Assembly (NCBI GenBank): GCA_973895155.1
Contig: OZ316897.1
Location: 20,646,001 to 20,710,000 of the forward strand
DNA from: Marsupella aquatica
Lineage: Eukaryota > Marchantiophyta
Length of the DNA: 64,000 bases
Direction of reading: 5' to 3'
Positions within the stretch are counted from its first letter, which is position 1, and each line of letters starts with the position of its first letter. The notes beneath the pieces were generated by a model. That model did no database searches. It had not been told where the DNA came from and was given only the letters and a program-made list of their open reading frames with translations. Shown piece after piece: positions 35,035 to 45,600 of the stretch. The position numbers and the translations under genes are program-made.

Positions 35035-35960
35035 CATGTGCTTTCTTGCCAATGATGAAGTTTACCCTTATCAGAATGCTGGTTGTGCTTCAGTAAAGGA
35101 TTTACAAGTAGCCTGTCATTTGTGTTCAGGCAATAACCTTAAATTGTTATGTTTGTAATGTAATGCAGGTTCAGGTATCATTTATGGATGAATTCTCTGT
35201 TTTGTTTTGCTGTGTGGTATTTACATGTGCATACGCCATGCGTGCACGCTTGCAAGGTGCAAGTACAAAGTCACTAGTGAATGAAGACTCGGATGACATC
35301 GACGAGTATGACATTGACGACGATGACAGTGAGGAGGATGACAGTGACACTTCCGATTGTCACTTGAGGTAACTCCATCAGGAATCCCTGGAAATAAATA
35401 TTGATTATTTCTCTCTAATCCAAGACCCCTCTCGTTAGCTTACCAGATCTGGGCCTGCAACGCTGGAGCAATGGTGACGGTCACAAGGAATTAAGGAGTA
35501 CCATAGTTTTATGCTTGCGTGAAAACCTTCCCCGCTAGAGTAGTCCACTTCTAGAGTAAGGTCATGTATTTAATTTCTGAACGTCTGACAGAAAATCCAG
35601 TTGTTGCATAATGTATAATTCAGATAAACAAATTGTCATGCAATTTGAGGACTAAGAATGAGAATTACTTTGTCAAACAGTCATTAAAGACTTGTGGAGT
35701 AGAGGGTCGGTATCCAAGTCTAAGAAGCAGCCGATTCCCTGACCATTGTGCCTAACAAAGCGTGGACTGGAAAGATAGAGCATTCTGCATGCTCACGCAA
35801 GGCACCTTGCCTTTGCTTTAATGGAAGCCATAATCATGCCTACCCAGAGATTTCAGAAGGCCGACTGACAGTATCATTTAGAATTCGTACTCGATGAATT
35901 TGGATAATCGATGCGATCTACAAAGCATGAAACAACCGATTGTAGAAACATCCTTAACCT
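35035..35960 (+). repeat. Segmental-duplication flank after HNL copy B
   Basis: 35035-35275 repeats 21978-22230 (after copy D). 35375-35960 aligns with 49676-50270 (after copy C), sharing GTACCATAGTTTTATGC, GAGGACTAAGAATGAGAAT, GAAGCAGCCGATTCCCTGAC and GATTTCAGAAGGCCGACTGA. The acidic frame between (VNEDSDDIDEYDIDDDDSEE) is unlike anything I recognise. No complete gene is seen. Confidence 0.85.
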
Positions 35961-36411
35961 CTTATTTTTCTTCTTACCGTAAACACAGTTCCATTGAACA
36001 CAACCACTAATTGCTTTCCTCACACAAGTAGATACAGCCAGGTATTGTATGATGCGAGCAAACAGGAACTAACGCCCCGAGAGAAAAGATCTTGTCGAGG
36101 ACTGTCCACAATTTAGCATAACCAACTGGCGTTGGATTCTATGGCCCTGTTCGACCCACCTGAATCTGCCACAATTCAAGGCTACGTTAATGAATGGAAT
36201 CAATATACTACACGTGAAATAAAAATTCTAAGAATCAGGTTCCTGTTTTGAGGGGAGCACATAAGATCTCTAGAGTGTTTACACCCTGACATGAAACAGA
36301 AAAATATTTAGTGTTATGAGCAAAAAATTTAATGTTACAAAAAAAAACAAAAATCCAAAACCAGTATGTGGGTCTAGTTGGGATGTGTTGGTAACATTGA
36401 GCTTTAATTTC

Positions 36412-36530
36412 CAACCATTTTTCTATCAATTGGACTCTACGAAAAGGCAAAATTTGTTTGTTGCCAAACAACCATTTTCCTATCAATTGGACTCTACCGA
36501 AAGGCAAAATTTGTTTGGTGCCAAAAAATT
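36412..36530. repeat. 57-bp tandem duplication
   Basis: CTATCAATTGGACTCTAC followed by GAAA-GGCAAAATTTGTTTG starts at 36423 and 36480. Confidence 0.9.
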
Positions 36531-36539
36531 AGGAAATTT

Positions 36540-37880
36540 GTTCCATTTTTATTAATAGAAATGAAATTAAAATTGGGCAAAGTTGTTTTAAATTTTGAGG
36601 TCAGCTTGGATCTGTTAGGGTACTAAGATTTTAACAAAATATGTCAGCATTGATTGTAAATTTAAAAAGCACAAACATGATCTCAATGATGAAGTTGGCT
36701 TAGTCATCTTTGGTGCACAAGCAAGTTTTGCTTTATTGGTGGGGAATCACACTCCTACAATCCGCTTAGAGTTGCACACAAGGAAGTTCAAAAAGGTTGT
36801 TACTTCAAGCCAGCTAACATATATTAATTGTATATTTTTTCATACACACATGATGCCTCAAGAAGCCCGAGAGGAAGCTTTGTTTGTATTCACTTCAATG
36901 CTGGTATACTTTGTTAAAATCTTAGTATCAATGAAGGTCAAAGTCGGGAATAAAACAATGCAAAGCTAACCATTGATTAGTTTTCCAGAGATAGTCACAA
37001 ATTGGGACACAACTGCCTTCTAAGTGGAAGAAGCTTTATTTGTATCTTTGTGGAAGAATTTGTATTTATATTTGGACTTATCTAGTCAATGCATGGATTG
37101 CACTACTACAAATACTCTGAATAAGTCTAACTTGATTTGAAGGTTCTTGTATGCTCTTGTTGCGTACGACAGCCTTAGGTCAAATACAAGCTTGAGGGAC
37201 ACCAAAAGGAATGATAGAATTGGATACTTTGTTGATCACTATTTTGTGTTAAATAATGACATTCCAACCCATTTTCCACCATTGATTAAGCAAAGGAACC
37301 TGGCTAGTTTGGAATCATCCAATGGTGAACATTGATCTTGTGAGTTTCTTATAATGGGATGTTTGTCACCATCCTCAAGTTAGCCGATACGCTCTCCCTC
37401 CCTTGAACAGCGAACGGGAGTGGGCCAGCCAACCAGGACTGAAATCAGGAGGGGTGGAGTGGGGCAAAGTAAGAGACCCAATCCACTGTCAAGGGTTGGA
37501 AAGGGTGTTGCACTTACAGTAGAGGACATGGACGACAATCCAATGGAAAAACCAGGTTAGATGTTCAAGACATTCAAAATATTTCAAGCTAACTATAGCT
37601 AGTTTCCTTAATCAACAATGGAAGAAGATGACAAGAAACTGGCAAAGTATATATTTAGATTATGCAATTTTCAATAGTTCAAGTTGAGATGAAATTCTCA
37701 AATCAATAATAGTAGTTTTTCTTTTTTTGTTTCCCTTTTTTTTCTCTCACTCATCTTGGAATTTTTGAGCTTGCCATCAAGTCCAACACTATTTTTCTTC
37801 ATTCCCCATTTTTATTAAGAAATGGGAACAATTAAGTGTTGCAAGGACTTGGGGGGAAATCTTAGTTGAGTTTTTTTTTT
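36540..37880. other. AT-rich intergenic DNA, no gene seen
   Basis: No recognisable coding sequence, RNA gene or defined repeat; only short unrelated open frames. Confidence 0.5.
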
Positions 37881-38120
37881 TTACAATGTTATATAAACCA
37901 GCAAGGGCTCTACAAAAATATTTGAAGTTTGGGTGATTGGATATTATGCAAAACTAGCTCAATACCAATCAACCAAAACTTCCCAAATATTGTCAAATAA
38001 TGTCCAATCATCCAAAACTTCAAATATTTTTATAGAGCCCTTTAATGGTTGATTATAGGGATTATATAACATTGTAAATGGGTGATTGATATTGAGGTAG
38101 TTGTGCATAATATCCAATCA
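37881..38120. mobile_element. Fold-back element with two nested inverted repeats
   Basis: TTACAATGTTATATAA (37881-37896) pairs with TTATATAACATTGTAA (about 38062-38077). GGGCTCTACAAAAATATTTG (from 37905) pairs with CAAATATTTTTATAGAGCCC (to 38040). ATATTATGCAAAACTAGCTC (from 37941) pairs with the tail ending TTGTGCATAATATCC (to 38114). The arms therefore run A-B-C-B'-A'-C', and each pair is nearly perfect. Noncoding; consistent with a MITE or a MITE with a rearranged end. Confidence 0.8.
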
Positions 38121-39300
38121 TGGTGTAGTGGGAGGAGTGTCTTGGTGGATCTGATGGCACCAAAAAAGTTTATGTTTTGATGAAGTGCTACGATTTACCC
38201 ACACTCCTTCCTCATTTTATAAAGGACAAAAGTTAAAGAAAAAAGAGGGATTTAGGGGGGGGAACTTGTACTGTAGTGTTTGATGATAATGATTTGGTGG
38301 AGAATAGATGTGGAGGCGTGGAATGGGGGGAAAGTTAATTGCACTCATTCACTTTGGCATGGTATGGTTAAGAAAAATGGGAGAGAAATATACATGCATC
38401 TATTTTGGCATGACATGAATGCATGGACATTATCTAATTACATTAGTTCCCATTTTTGTCCCACATGTGTTCCCACATGCAAAGCATCTAGATGCTCCAA
38501 TCATAAACATCCAATGGCTGAGAATTGAAGTGATACTTTTGTCCCACTAACTGTTCACACAAGTGCTCACACATGATAAGAATCTAGATGGTCCAATTAC
38601 ATAGATCCAATGGTTAAGAATTTATGAGATGACATGGATTTTTCCCTGAATTTTCAGAATTACAAGAGTCTCTAACTAGACCCGTAAATATGTTATTAAA
38701 AATAGTATTTATCAAAATATTTTAAAATACTACATTTTTTGCTAGCACCAGGCTACTATTACTAGCTCCGGGCGCTACCCAAAAAATATCGATAAAAACA
38801 AAACAAAACAAAACAAAATTTATCTAAACAAAATTCCAAAAAATTTATCACCCATTTGCTGTACGAGTAACTTTTACTGTTTTGCTGTTTGTTGTGGTTA
38901 TACCCAGATCTCTGCCCCAAGCCCAACTGCAAAGCAAACCTTTGCTCTGTACATGAACTAAAGTACCTGGCACCCTGTTCTGATTTGAATTAGACTATTG
39001 TCAAATGTGTCAAACTGGTGACCAACATGTCTTCCACTTTATTCAAGTTATACTTTTCTCAGATTTGGGGTCCGGTCATTCTTGTGTACATATTTATTTA
39101 TATGTAAAGGTTACAATTGTGAATGCAAGATGTGGCTACATAATCAATGCTGTCCACAACATTGAGTTTGGCCAACAATTAATCAGTGATGTGGCTATAT
39201 GGTTTTGCGGTCGTGTCCAGAGTCATGGCACTCCAAGGTACCACAATCCTTGTGAGTGTCATAATGGAATCCTCTTCACCGCCGCATTTGAAATAAACAA
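38121..39300. other. Intergenic DNA, no gene seen
   Basis: Contains an (AAAAC)n run near 38797-38820 and no recognisable coding sequence. The word GGTGGATCTGATGG(C/T) near 38136 recurs near 49199 together with similar following text (GCCAAAAAA, TTTGATGAA), suggesting another old repeat pair. Confidence 0.5.
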
Positions 39301-39302
39301 GC

Positions 39303-39460
39303 TTGTTTGTAACACCGCAAACACCGCTCCCCTTTCTAATCTTCCAGTCTAGTCCAATCTTCGTTAGTTCGTGAAGTGCCTCAATGCAGGTGAAAGTATT
39401 GCCAAGAAGATTATAGGGAATGCCTATTTCTCTCCTGGTTCACTTCAGGGTGGCTGTGGT
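39303..39460 (+). repeat. Dispersed repeat, copy 2 (related to 25868-26035)
   Basis: Aligns with 25868-26035 through AATCTTCCAGTCTAGTCCAA and TTTCTCTCCTGGTTCA. Flanking sequences differ on both sides, so the unit moved or was duplicated as a block. Confidence 0.8.
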
Positions 39461-39723
39461 CTTATAAATAATGCCCTCTTCCTTTCCCTTCCCTTGTAAG
39501 AATCTGATATCTTGAATATATCGAATGAATGTTGAGTGAAGGCGAGAGCCCCACATAAATACAAGTCTGAGAGTCCAACGGAACAAGATCCATCAAGGGA
39601 CAGAAGCGGAAGGCCTATCAATCTACAGGACAAACAGAGAGTGGAGCTAATCTCAGTGAGATCACAAATGATGTTTTGGCACTATATTTCAAACTGCCAA
39701 AAACCTAAGGGCGTCCAACCGAG

Positions 39724-39795
39724 AGACATGATCCCTCAGGCAAAAGACCCAATCAAGGGGAGACAACCAAAAGGCCAAGAAAGGCCAGGAAAACA
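39724..39795 (+). repeat. Single unit related to the 8982-9460 tandem repeat
   Basis: GACATGATCCCTCAGGCAAA and AGACCCAATCAAGGGGAGAC correspond to GACAGGATCCCAAAGGCAAA and AGAACCCAATAAAGGGAGG of the array at 8982-9460. Confidence 0.55.
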
Positions 39796-40455
39796 AAGAA
39801 ACAAAGAACTATCGAAGACCCAAAAACCAGGACCCCACAGCCTACCGATCAGCAAACTGAAGAGCCTAGGATAGCTCCAGCGTGAATTGCATAGGAGGGT
39901 CAAGCAAAGGAATCCTACTAGTGACCCTAAGACCAACAGCCTCACCCCTACAAAGGATAGTGAACGCCTGTGCCCGCTGAAGCGCAACGGACACCCTCTA
40001 TCTAAAAAATGTCATGATGACAGACACCGGGGGATAAGGCCTTCGCTCAACATACTGAATTGCGCAAGAGCGTAGAAAATGGTCAAAGGATGGGTGTAGC
40101 GCCCCAAATATCTCAACGACAAACAGATAGAAGAGGTCCCCAGGGTACCGCACAACATATGCCTCCTCCTTAAGTTCCCTTGCAATGGTGTGGCCTGGTA
40201 CATAGGCAACAGAAGCTCGGGGGTTTCACTTCCACAAAAATGGCATATCACGTGCGACGAAGTATAGGGTCATTTTATTGGTTCAAAGGGAAAACTTAAG
40301 AATTTTTTGAGAAGAACAATAGGGTCTTTTAAATCCAATTTTGAGACTTATAAGAACATTAGGGTCCTTATAACCAAATTTTTGGAATATGCCAAGAATA
40401 TTCCAACTTTATAGGGGTTGAAAAAAAAATTCTTACATTTTAGGGGGTCCGAGGC

Positions 40456-41000
40456 CTAAAAACGTCGCAGGTGATGGAGAGGCATCCGTATAGTGAGACC
40501 CCCAAGAGTAGAAGCCACATTGGCCCCTCTGGTCGGATCGGTGACAACGACATTCCCAAGGGCACGAGCACCAACATGAGAGAAGATCAAATCTGCCCAA
40601 CGATGATCAGGAACCCCATCCTGTGGAGGTAACACATGTCTCTGCTCTATCATGACATGGTACCCTGAGTCACAAGTGATAGCGGCCACCACGTCCCGGA
40701 TGTCATCCTATGTCGCAGTCCTGTCACTACCATGACCACAGCTGAGAATATGAACGCCCTGCCCATCAAGGGACGCACCACAGCCGCATGTGGGCTGACC
40801 CAAGAGGCAAGGGTGAGTGAGACTCACCCAAAGGCGAATGGAACTCATATGAAATGGGGCCAAAAGAGGACTAGCCGATAGTGAAGCCCCTGAACCAGCA
40901 CCCAAACCTGATAAGAGACATGCCCAAACCCAATCTGAGGGTGCCTCAGAAAGCATCCTAGAAATGGTATGTGCATGCAATCAGATATCACCTGTTGGAC
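40456..41000 (-). mobile_element. LINE-type reverse transcriptase C-terminal fragment, decayed
   Basis: One minus-strand frame runs from 40980 to 40456 interrupted by a single TAG at 40708-40710. It shows the cysteine/histidine cluster CGCGASLDGQGVHILSCGHG near 40760-40815, followed by HVLPP, and then ADLIFSHVGARALGNVVVTD and PTR. This order (a C-rich knuckle after the reverse transcriptase, then a conserved C-terminal block) is what I know from non-LTR elements of land plants and algae. The polymerase domain itself is missing and the frame ends early at about 40456. It is a 5'-truncated relic, as LINE copies usually are. Confidence 0.65.
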
Positions 41001-41029
41001 TCATCATGGCTGTCCAAAATAACCTCCTC

Positions 41030-41330
41030 AAATGCAAGGATCATGCTTTGCACATCCTCCTGCAATAACGAGTGTGCATGACAAAACTGGACCTGAAACG
41101 GGAGAGCTCGTGATGACAAAACTATTACATACGCTTGGAAATCTTTGAATTACGATCTCGGGAATCTTTGGATTATGAACTCGGGAATATATTATATCCA
41201 CTTGGATGGAAATCTTTGAATTACGACCTCTAAACCTAAGCACAAGATTAACCTGAAACTGGAGAGCTCGTGAAACGGGAGAGCTTGTGATGGATTTCGA
41301 ACAAGTTCTCTAGGTAAGATCTAAAACGCA
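41030..41330. repeat. Short direct repeats upstream of HNL copy C
   Basis: GGAAATCTTTGAATTACGA occurs at about 41139 and 41208, and ACCTGAAAC(G/T)GGAGAGCTCG at about 41091 and 41251, with a third GAAACGGGAGAGCT at 41273. They sit just before the presumed promoter of copy C. Confidence 0.7.
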
Positions 41331-41339
41331 GGGGTTAGT

Positions 41340-41870
41340 TTTCTCTATTTAAATAGTCCGATTCTCTGCCGGAGAAGTCGCAGTAACTTAAACGAAACCG
41401 GCACTTCCCGGAAATTCTTTGGGCTGGATCTCGCCTGCGAAAACTTGTCGCTGAAAGGCAACTTATCGGCCGGTCTGCACCATTGTGCCTGCCCTTCTTC
41501 CTGCGCTGAATCGAGCAGATCGTCGTGACTGCATAATGTGCGAGCCTAAACTGAGCTTCGCGAGTAACGCGATTGCTACGACTTGGAGAAGTCAATTTAC
41601 GTATTGAAAGGACTTCTGAGCCACTGAGAGTGTATTTCCACCCCGCATCAAACCGCTGTTCACTTTTGGCTTCAAGAGCAAGGTCAGCTATGTTGGAGGG
41701 GGGGAGGAGCCAAGCGCCAGAAGGTTTTCGTGTTCTGGTTTGTGTTGCCGTTGGGATGGTTATGTTAGTTGATCAGTCTCTCCGGAGGTGTTTTGGTCGT
41801 GTACAGGCGCGGTGTGGAGCCATTCGCGAGTGATCAACTTTATAACGCTTCGATCTTGTGTACGTTCCAT
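41340..41870 (+). promoter_or_regulatory. Probable promoter and leader of HNL copy C
   Basis: TATTTAAATA at 41346-41355 is a plausible TATA box. 41370-41550 is conserved with the start of copy D (19838-20000), ending in the shared word CTGAATCGAGCAGATC, which suggests selected or recently duplicated promoter DNA. Transcription start near 41.38 kb is inferred only from the TATA position. Confidence 0.45.
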
Positions 41871-42072
41871 ATGCTCGATCGCTACGTTCTGGACTCAATT
41901 CTGGACCGGCGTTCAAAATCCTTGCTGGTTGCAGTCCTACGGTACATGTTTTACTTCTTGGGAGTCCAAATCCAGAACCGAGTGACGGAGATATTCAATG
42001 TGCTAGAAAACTGTGATGGGCCGGATATGATTAATGAGCTTGGTGTCCACCGCTGTGTGCTTCGTTCTTCAG
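41871..42072 (+). other. Conserved leader exon, possible N-terminal coding exon of HNL copy C
   Basis: An ATG at 41871 opens 67 codons (starting MLDRYVLDSILDRR) to a donor at 42072/42073 (TTCAG then GTATGC). The block is present, decayed, in copy A (4866-5032), and its last 20 bases survive in copy B. Spliced from 42072 to an acceptor at 42679 (TTGAG) it joins in frame with the ATG-containing exon at 42688, giving an N-terminal extension of 70 residues. Otherwise it is an upstream open frame in the leader. A second conserved block at about 42264-42370 has TAG where copy A has TGG, so if used it must be untranslated. Confidence 0.45.
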
Positions 42073-42687
42073 GTATGCAGAATCCAACCTGTTCATTGAA
42101 TTATTCACAGCTCGTCTCGACGTCGGTGCAACTAGATCTTACGTCTTCCCATTGGTGAGCTGTTGGAGTTTAATCTGGGGGCAAAGCGTGATATCAGCAC
42201 GTATGCTGCAACTCTTCGTTGGTCCTTCAATTCTATTCGATTGAGTCATATTGAGTCCTGCAGGGCTCTCCCACAGTTGATGATCCGGACACAGTTAACA
42301 ATATAGACTAGGTTTCCTTGGAATCTTAGTTCGTAGACAATAATTCTGCGAATTATGGCGGGCAATTCTTCGTAACGTGAGTCATCAAAACACAGCCTCC
42401 GTAGTGCTTAGAAGAATGTGTCGCACGCGCGTTCTTGCTTGGTCTGGAGAGTATGGTTTTGTTTCGTAGAATTGGTTCACTTGTTACCGGTTTGCTGACT
42501 ATGTCGGCATCTTTTCAAAATTTCCAGGATTAATTCACAACGCCATATGAAATTTTGCGCTTCCTGCTACAATCTGAGATTCCGGACAGTCCCTTACGCA
42601 TTTTGCCCCCGTTTTGACTCTCTGGCCGAAGCGGCATTTCGCACCCAAAAGATACATTGATCACGGTTCCAATCTTGAGCAAGCAAT

Positions 42688-45600
42688 ATGAAGCGTTGGT
42701 TTGAAGCCTCCTCTTCACAATCCCCAGAAGCGCCTGAGTCGAGGAGACTGAAATTGGATACTAGTCAGGTACTCCCCAGTCCAGATCACGAGGATGCTCG
42801 CTATGAGTTTGTATCTTGAGTTCTATTTGATGGCATGATTTTCCGACAGTGAATGACCAGCTTGGGTACATTGATATTTACGATGTGGTATGAAATTTTG
42901 ATTACTTCCAGAAGCTGGCTAACATTCGTAGTCAAGCTGTCCAAACAGACCATTGGGCGTCGTCTCCTACGTTGTTTAGGAAATCATTGCTTAGATTAAC
43001 TGTCCGTTTTTGTTCCTGTATTCTTAGGTGCATGAGCTCAATGCTTCCTTGTACGAATTATACAGCCCACCAGGCACGCCATCCATGGAAGTCTTATTTT
43101 TCCATGGATTTCAGCATGGGGATTATGACGAGGCACATTTATCAGGCTGGACATGTGGAGATGGGTCCGGTATCATCTGGCCACAAACGTGGTTGGTGAA
43201 GAGGTTTTGTGACGCTCGCATTTTGACTGTTTCTTACAATGCTAGTGTGATGAAAAGTCAAGGAAGTTTTGATGTGTTTAACATGAGCGAAAACTTGATA
43301 ACAGATCTACTGGATGCAAAAGTAGGACAAATGCCCTCCTGCCCAGTAATTTTGGTAGGCCACAGTTTTGGGGGCTTAGTCATTAAGCAACAATGCGTGG
43401 AGGCATCATCAGAGACAGGCAGATCTGAGAGCAACTCGAGAAGTTCCAAGCTCAAATCATTTTTGCAAAACGTGAAGGGGATATTTTTCTATTCTACACC
43501 ACATTATGGGATTGCAGACAATATTGCTGAGCATTTTGTGGACAATCGTCCTTTACTGGAATACGTGAAAACTCTTAGTTTACTAACAGCAAGACTCAAC
43601 TATCATTTTGAGAAACTCTACGGACAAGGAGGGAAATATCAAGTGTGGCAAATTGCAGCAGTTGGGGAAAGTCTTTCAACCAAATGCGTATGGACACTAA
43701 CCCATCTACTTGATGTCATGTCACGAATTGATTTCTCCATCAACTAGACTACCACTTTGTTAGGAGAAATTAGAAATTCTCTGGAGTCAGAACAGCAAAT
43801 GGCATTCTGGAATGAGATTACAAAGCACACCGCTTTCTAACTTCCTTGATGTTGTGGATTCTCTCCATGCGGACTATTGCTGAAATTCCGGCCTTGATCT
43901 ACGGAGCAAATTTGTCCCTGAATTTCATTTGCTAACGTTTGTAGTGGATTCGAGCTCTGTCTGGTTTTGTTTGTGTGAATCAGATGAAGTAAGAGCTTCC
44001 AGCAAAAAATGAATCTGAATACATAAAACTGCGAAAAGAATGGAGCATTGAAACAAATCCGTCACAACTTCGAGAGAAAACTAATACGGACGGCTTTATT
44101 GGGATGTTGAGTTTGCACGTCATTCTGGCTTTCTTTGTTGAAATGCAATAACGTTATGGTTACCTGATAAAGCGAGCTTGGATATAATTAGCCAAGGACT
44201 CGCGAAGAATTGTGAGAAAGGAATTTGTACTTTTATATATGCTAAGGTATCTTCTTCGGTCAACTTTCTTGCAGGGTAGATTTGATGATCGAATCGTTGT
44301 AAGGGAAGCGTCTTCAAGATACGGTTCTGATTTCAACCTCGTGGAAGGAGCAGACCACATCTCAGTTTGCAGACCGATAAATGAAAAATCTAGAAGTTTT
44401 CGTGTCCTCAAAACCTTTCTAGATCGTTTTCCTACTGATTCAAAGGTGGAGCATGTCTATCCCTTAACTGCATGAATTTGCTGTAATTGACCTCTATGCA
44501 ATGAGGAAGTCAGAGAACGACGAACCATACGCTTACAGACTGCTACTGTGTGCACGCACTGTCATTCCATCGACTTTGTTCTCTGCCTAATTACATCGAA
44601 ATCTTGCAAAACCAATCAGCCGAGATGACTGCCTTCGTGATATTTCTTAGACACTAATCATTTTGGAGGCACAGATGAGCCAAGGGACACAAGAACTCGT
44701 AATCGTTTCTGATCATCGTTACTTTACACAAGCAACTGTTGTGATGATTAAACAAGTTCCTTTGCTTCGGTTGCACATTATTTGATGTTCAGTACTTGAT
44801 GAATCTTTGCAGGTAGTGGTCCCTATTCACCAGTGTCATGGGCTCCCTAGGTACCCTACGGGCTTGAAGAGACGTGCAAACCGGATTCAGGAGATGCTAA
44901 AAACTGCCCAAGTAATAGGGATTGTTGGCATGGGTGGCATAGGGAAAACCACTCTTGCCAAGGAAGTTTTCAACAACATCTCGACAGATTTTGAATATAC
45001 ATGTTTTGCAGACAATGTCAAAGGTATCCCGGAGCACGAGTTAGACGATTGGCTACTTAGACATTTGCATCGCAAAGGGACTAAAGTGGATGGGAATAAG
45101 ATCCAGTGGTCTGACCTCATGCAAACAAAATCACTGATTTTCATGGACGATGTTAACTGTGAGAGACAAATCAGAAATTTGCCCAGCGTGAATCACTTTG
45201 GGAGTAGTAGTCGGTTGATCTTTACAACTCGAATTCAAAGCGTTTTGGATACAGTGCCAGACGTTGCCATGTGCGAAGTTGATTTTCTCGACTTTGACGA
45301 GGCAAAGGAGCTCTTTTGCCTGCATGCATTTGAGCAAGAACGAATCCCGGACAATCTTCTAGAGGTGAATCATCATTTGGAAGCAAACGTACAGAAAGTG
45401 GTACAGAAATGCGATGGTTTACCGTTGACTCTGGAAGTAATGGGGTCCTATCTGAGAAGTCACAAGACTAATGCTAGGGTCTGGGAGGAGACATATGACA
45501 AGCTCCAAAAAGCTCAATCTCCTCACGGACTTCGTAATGAGAGAGTGTGGAGTTCATTGAGAGTGAGCTATGATGCTCTGGCGTCCGAAGAGCAAGCTAT

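Noticed and set aside
34803-35096. 97-codon frame with a Lys/Arg-rich centre between HNL copy B and the duplicated flank
   Set aside because: Runs from unique DNA into the noncoding duplicated flank; no known domain.
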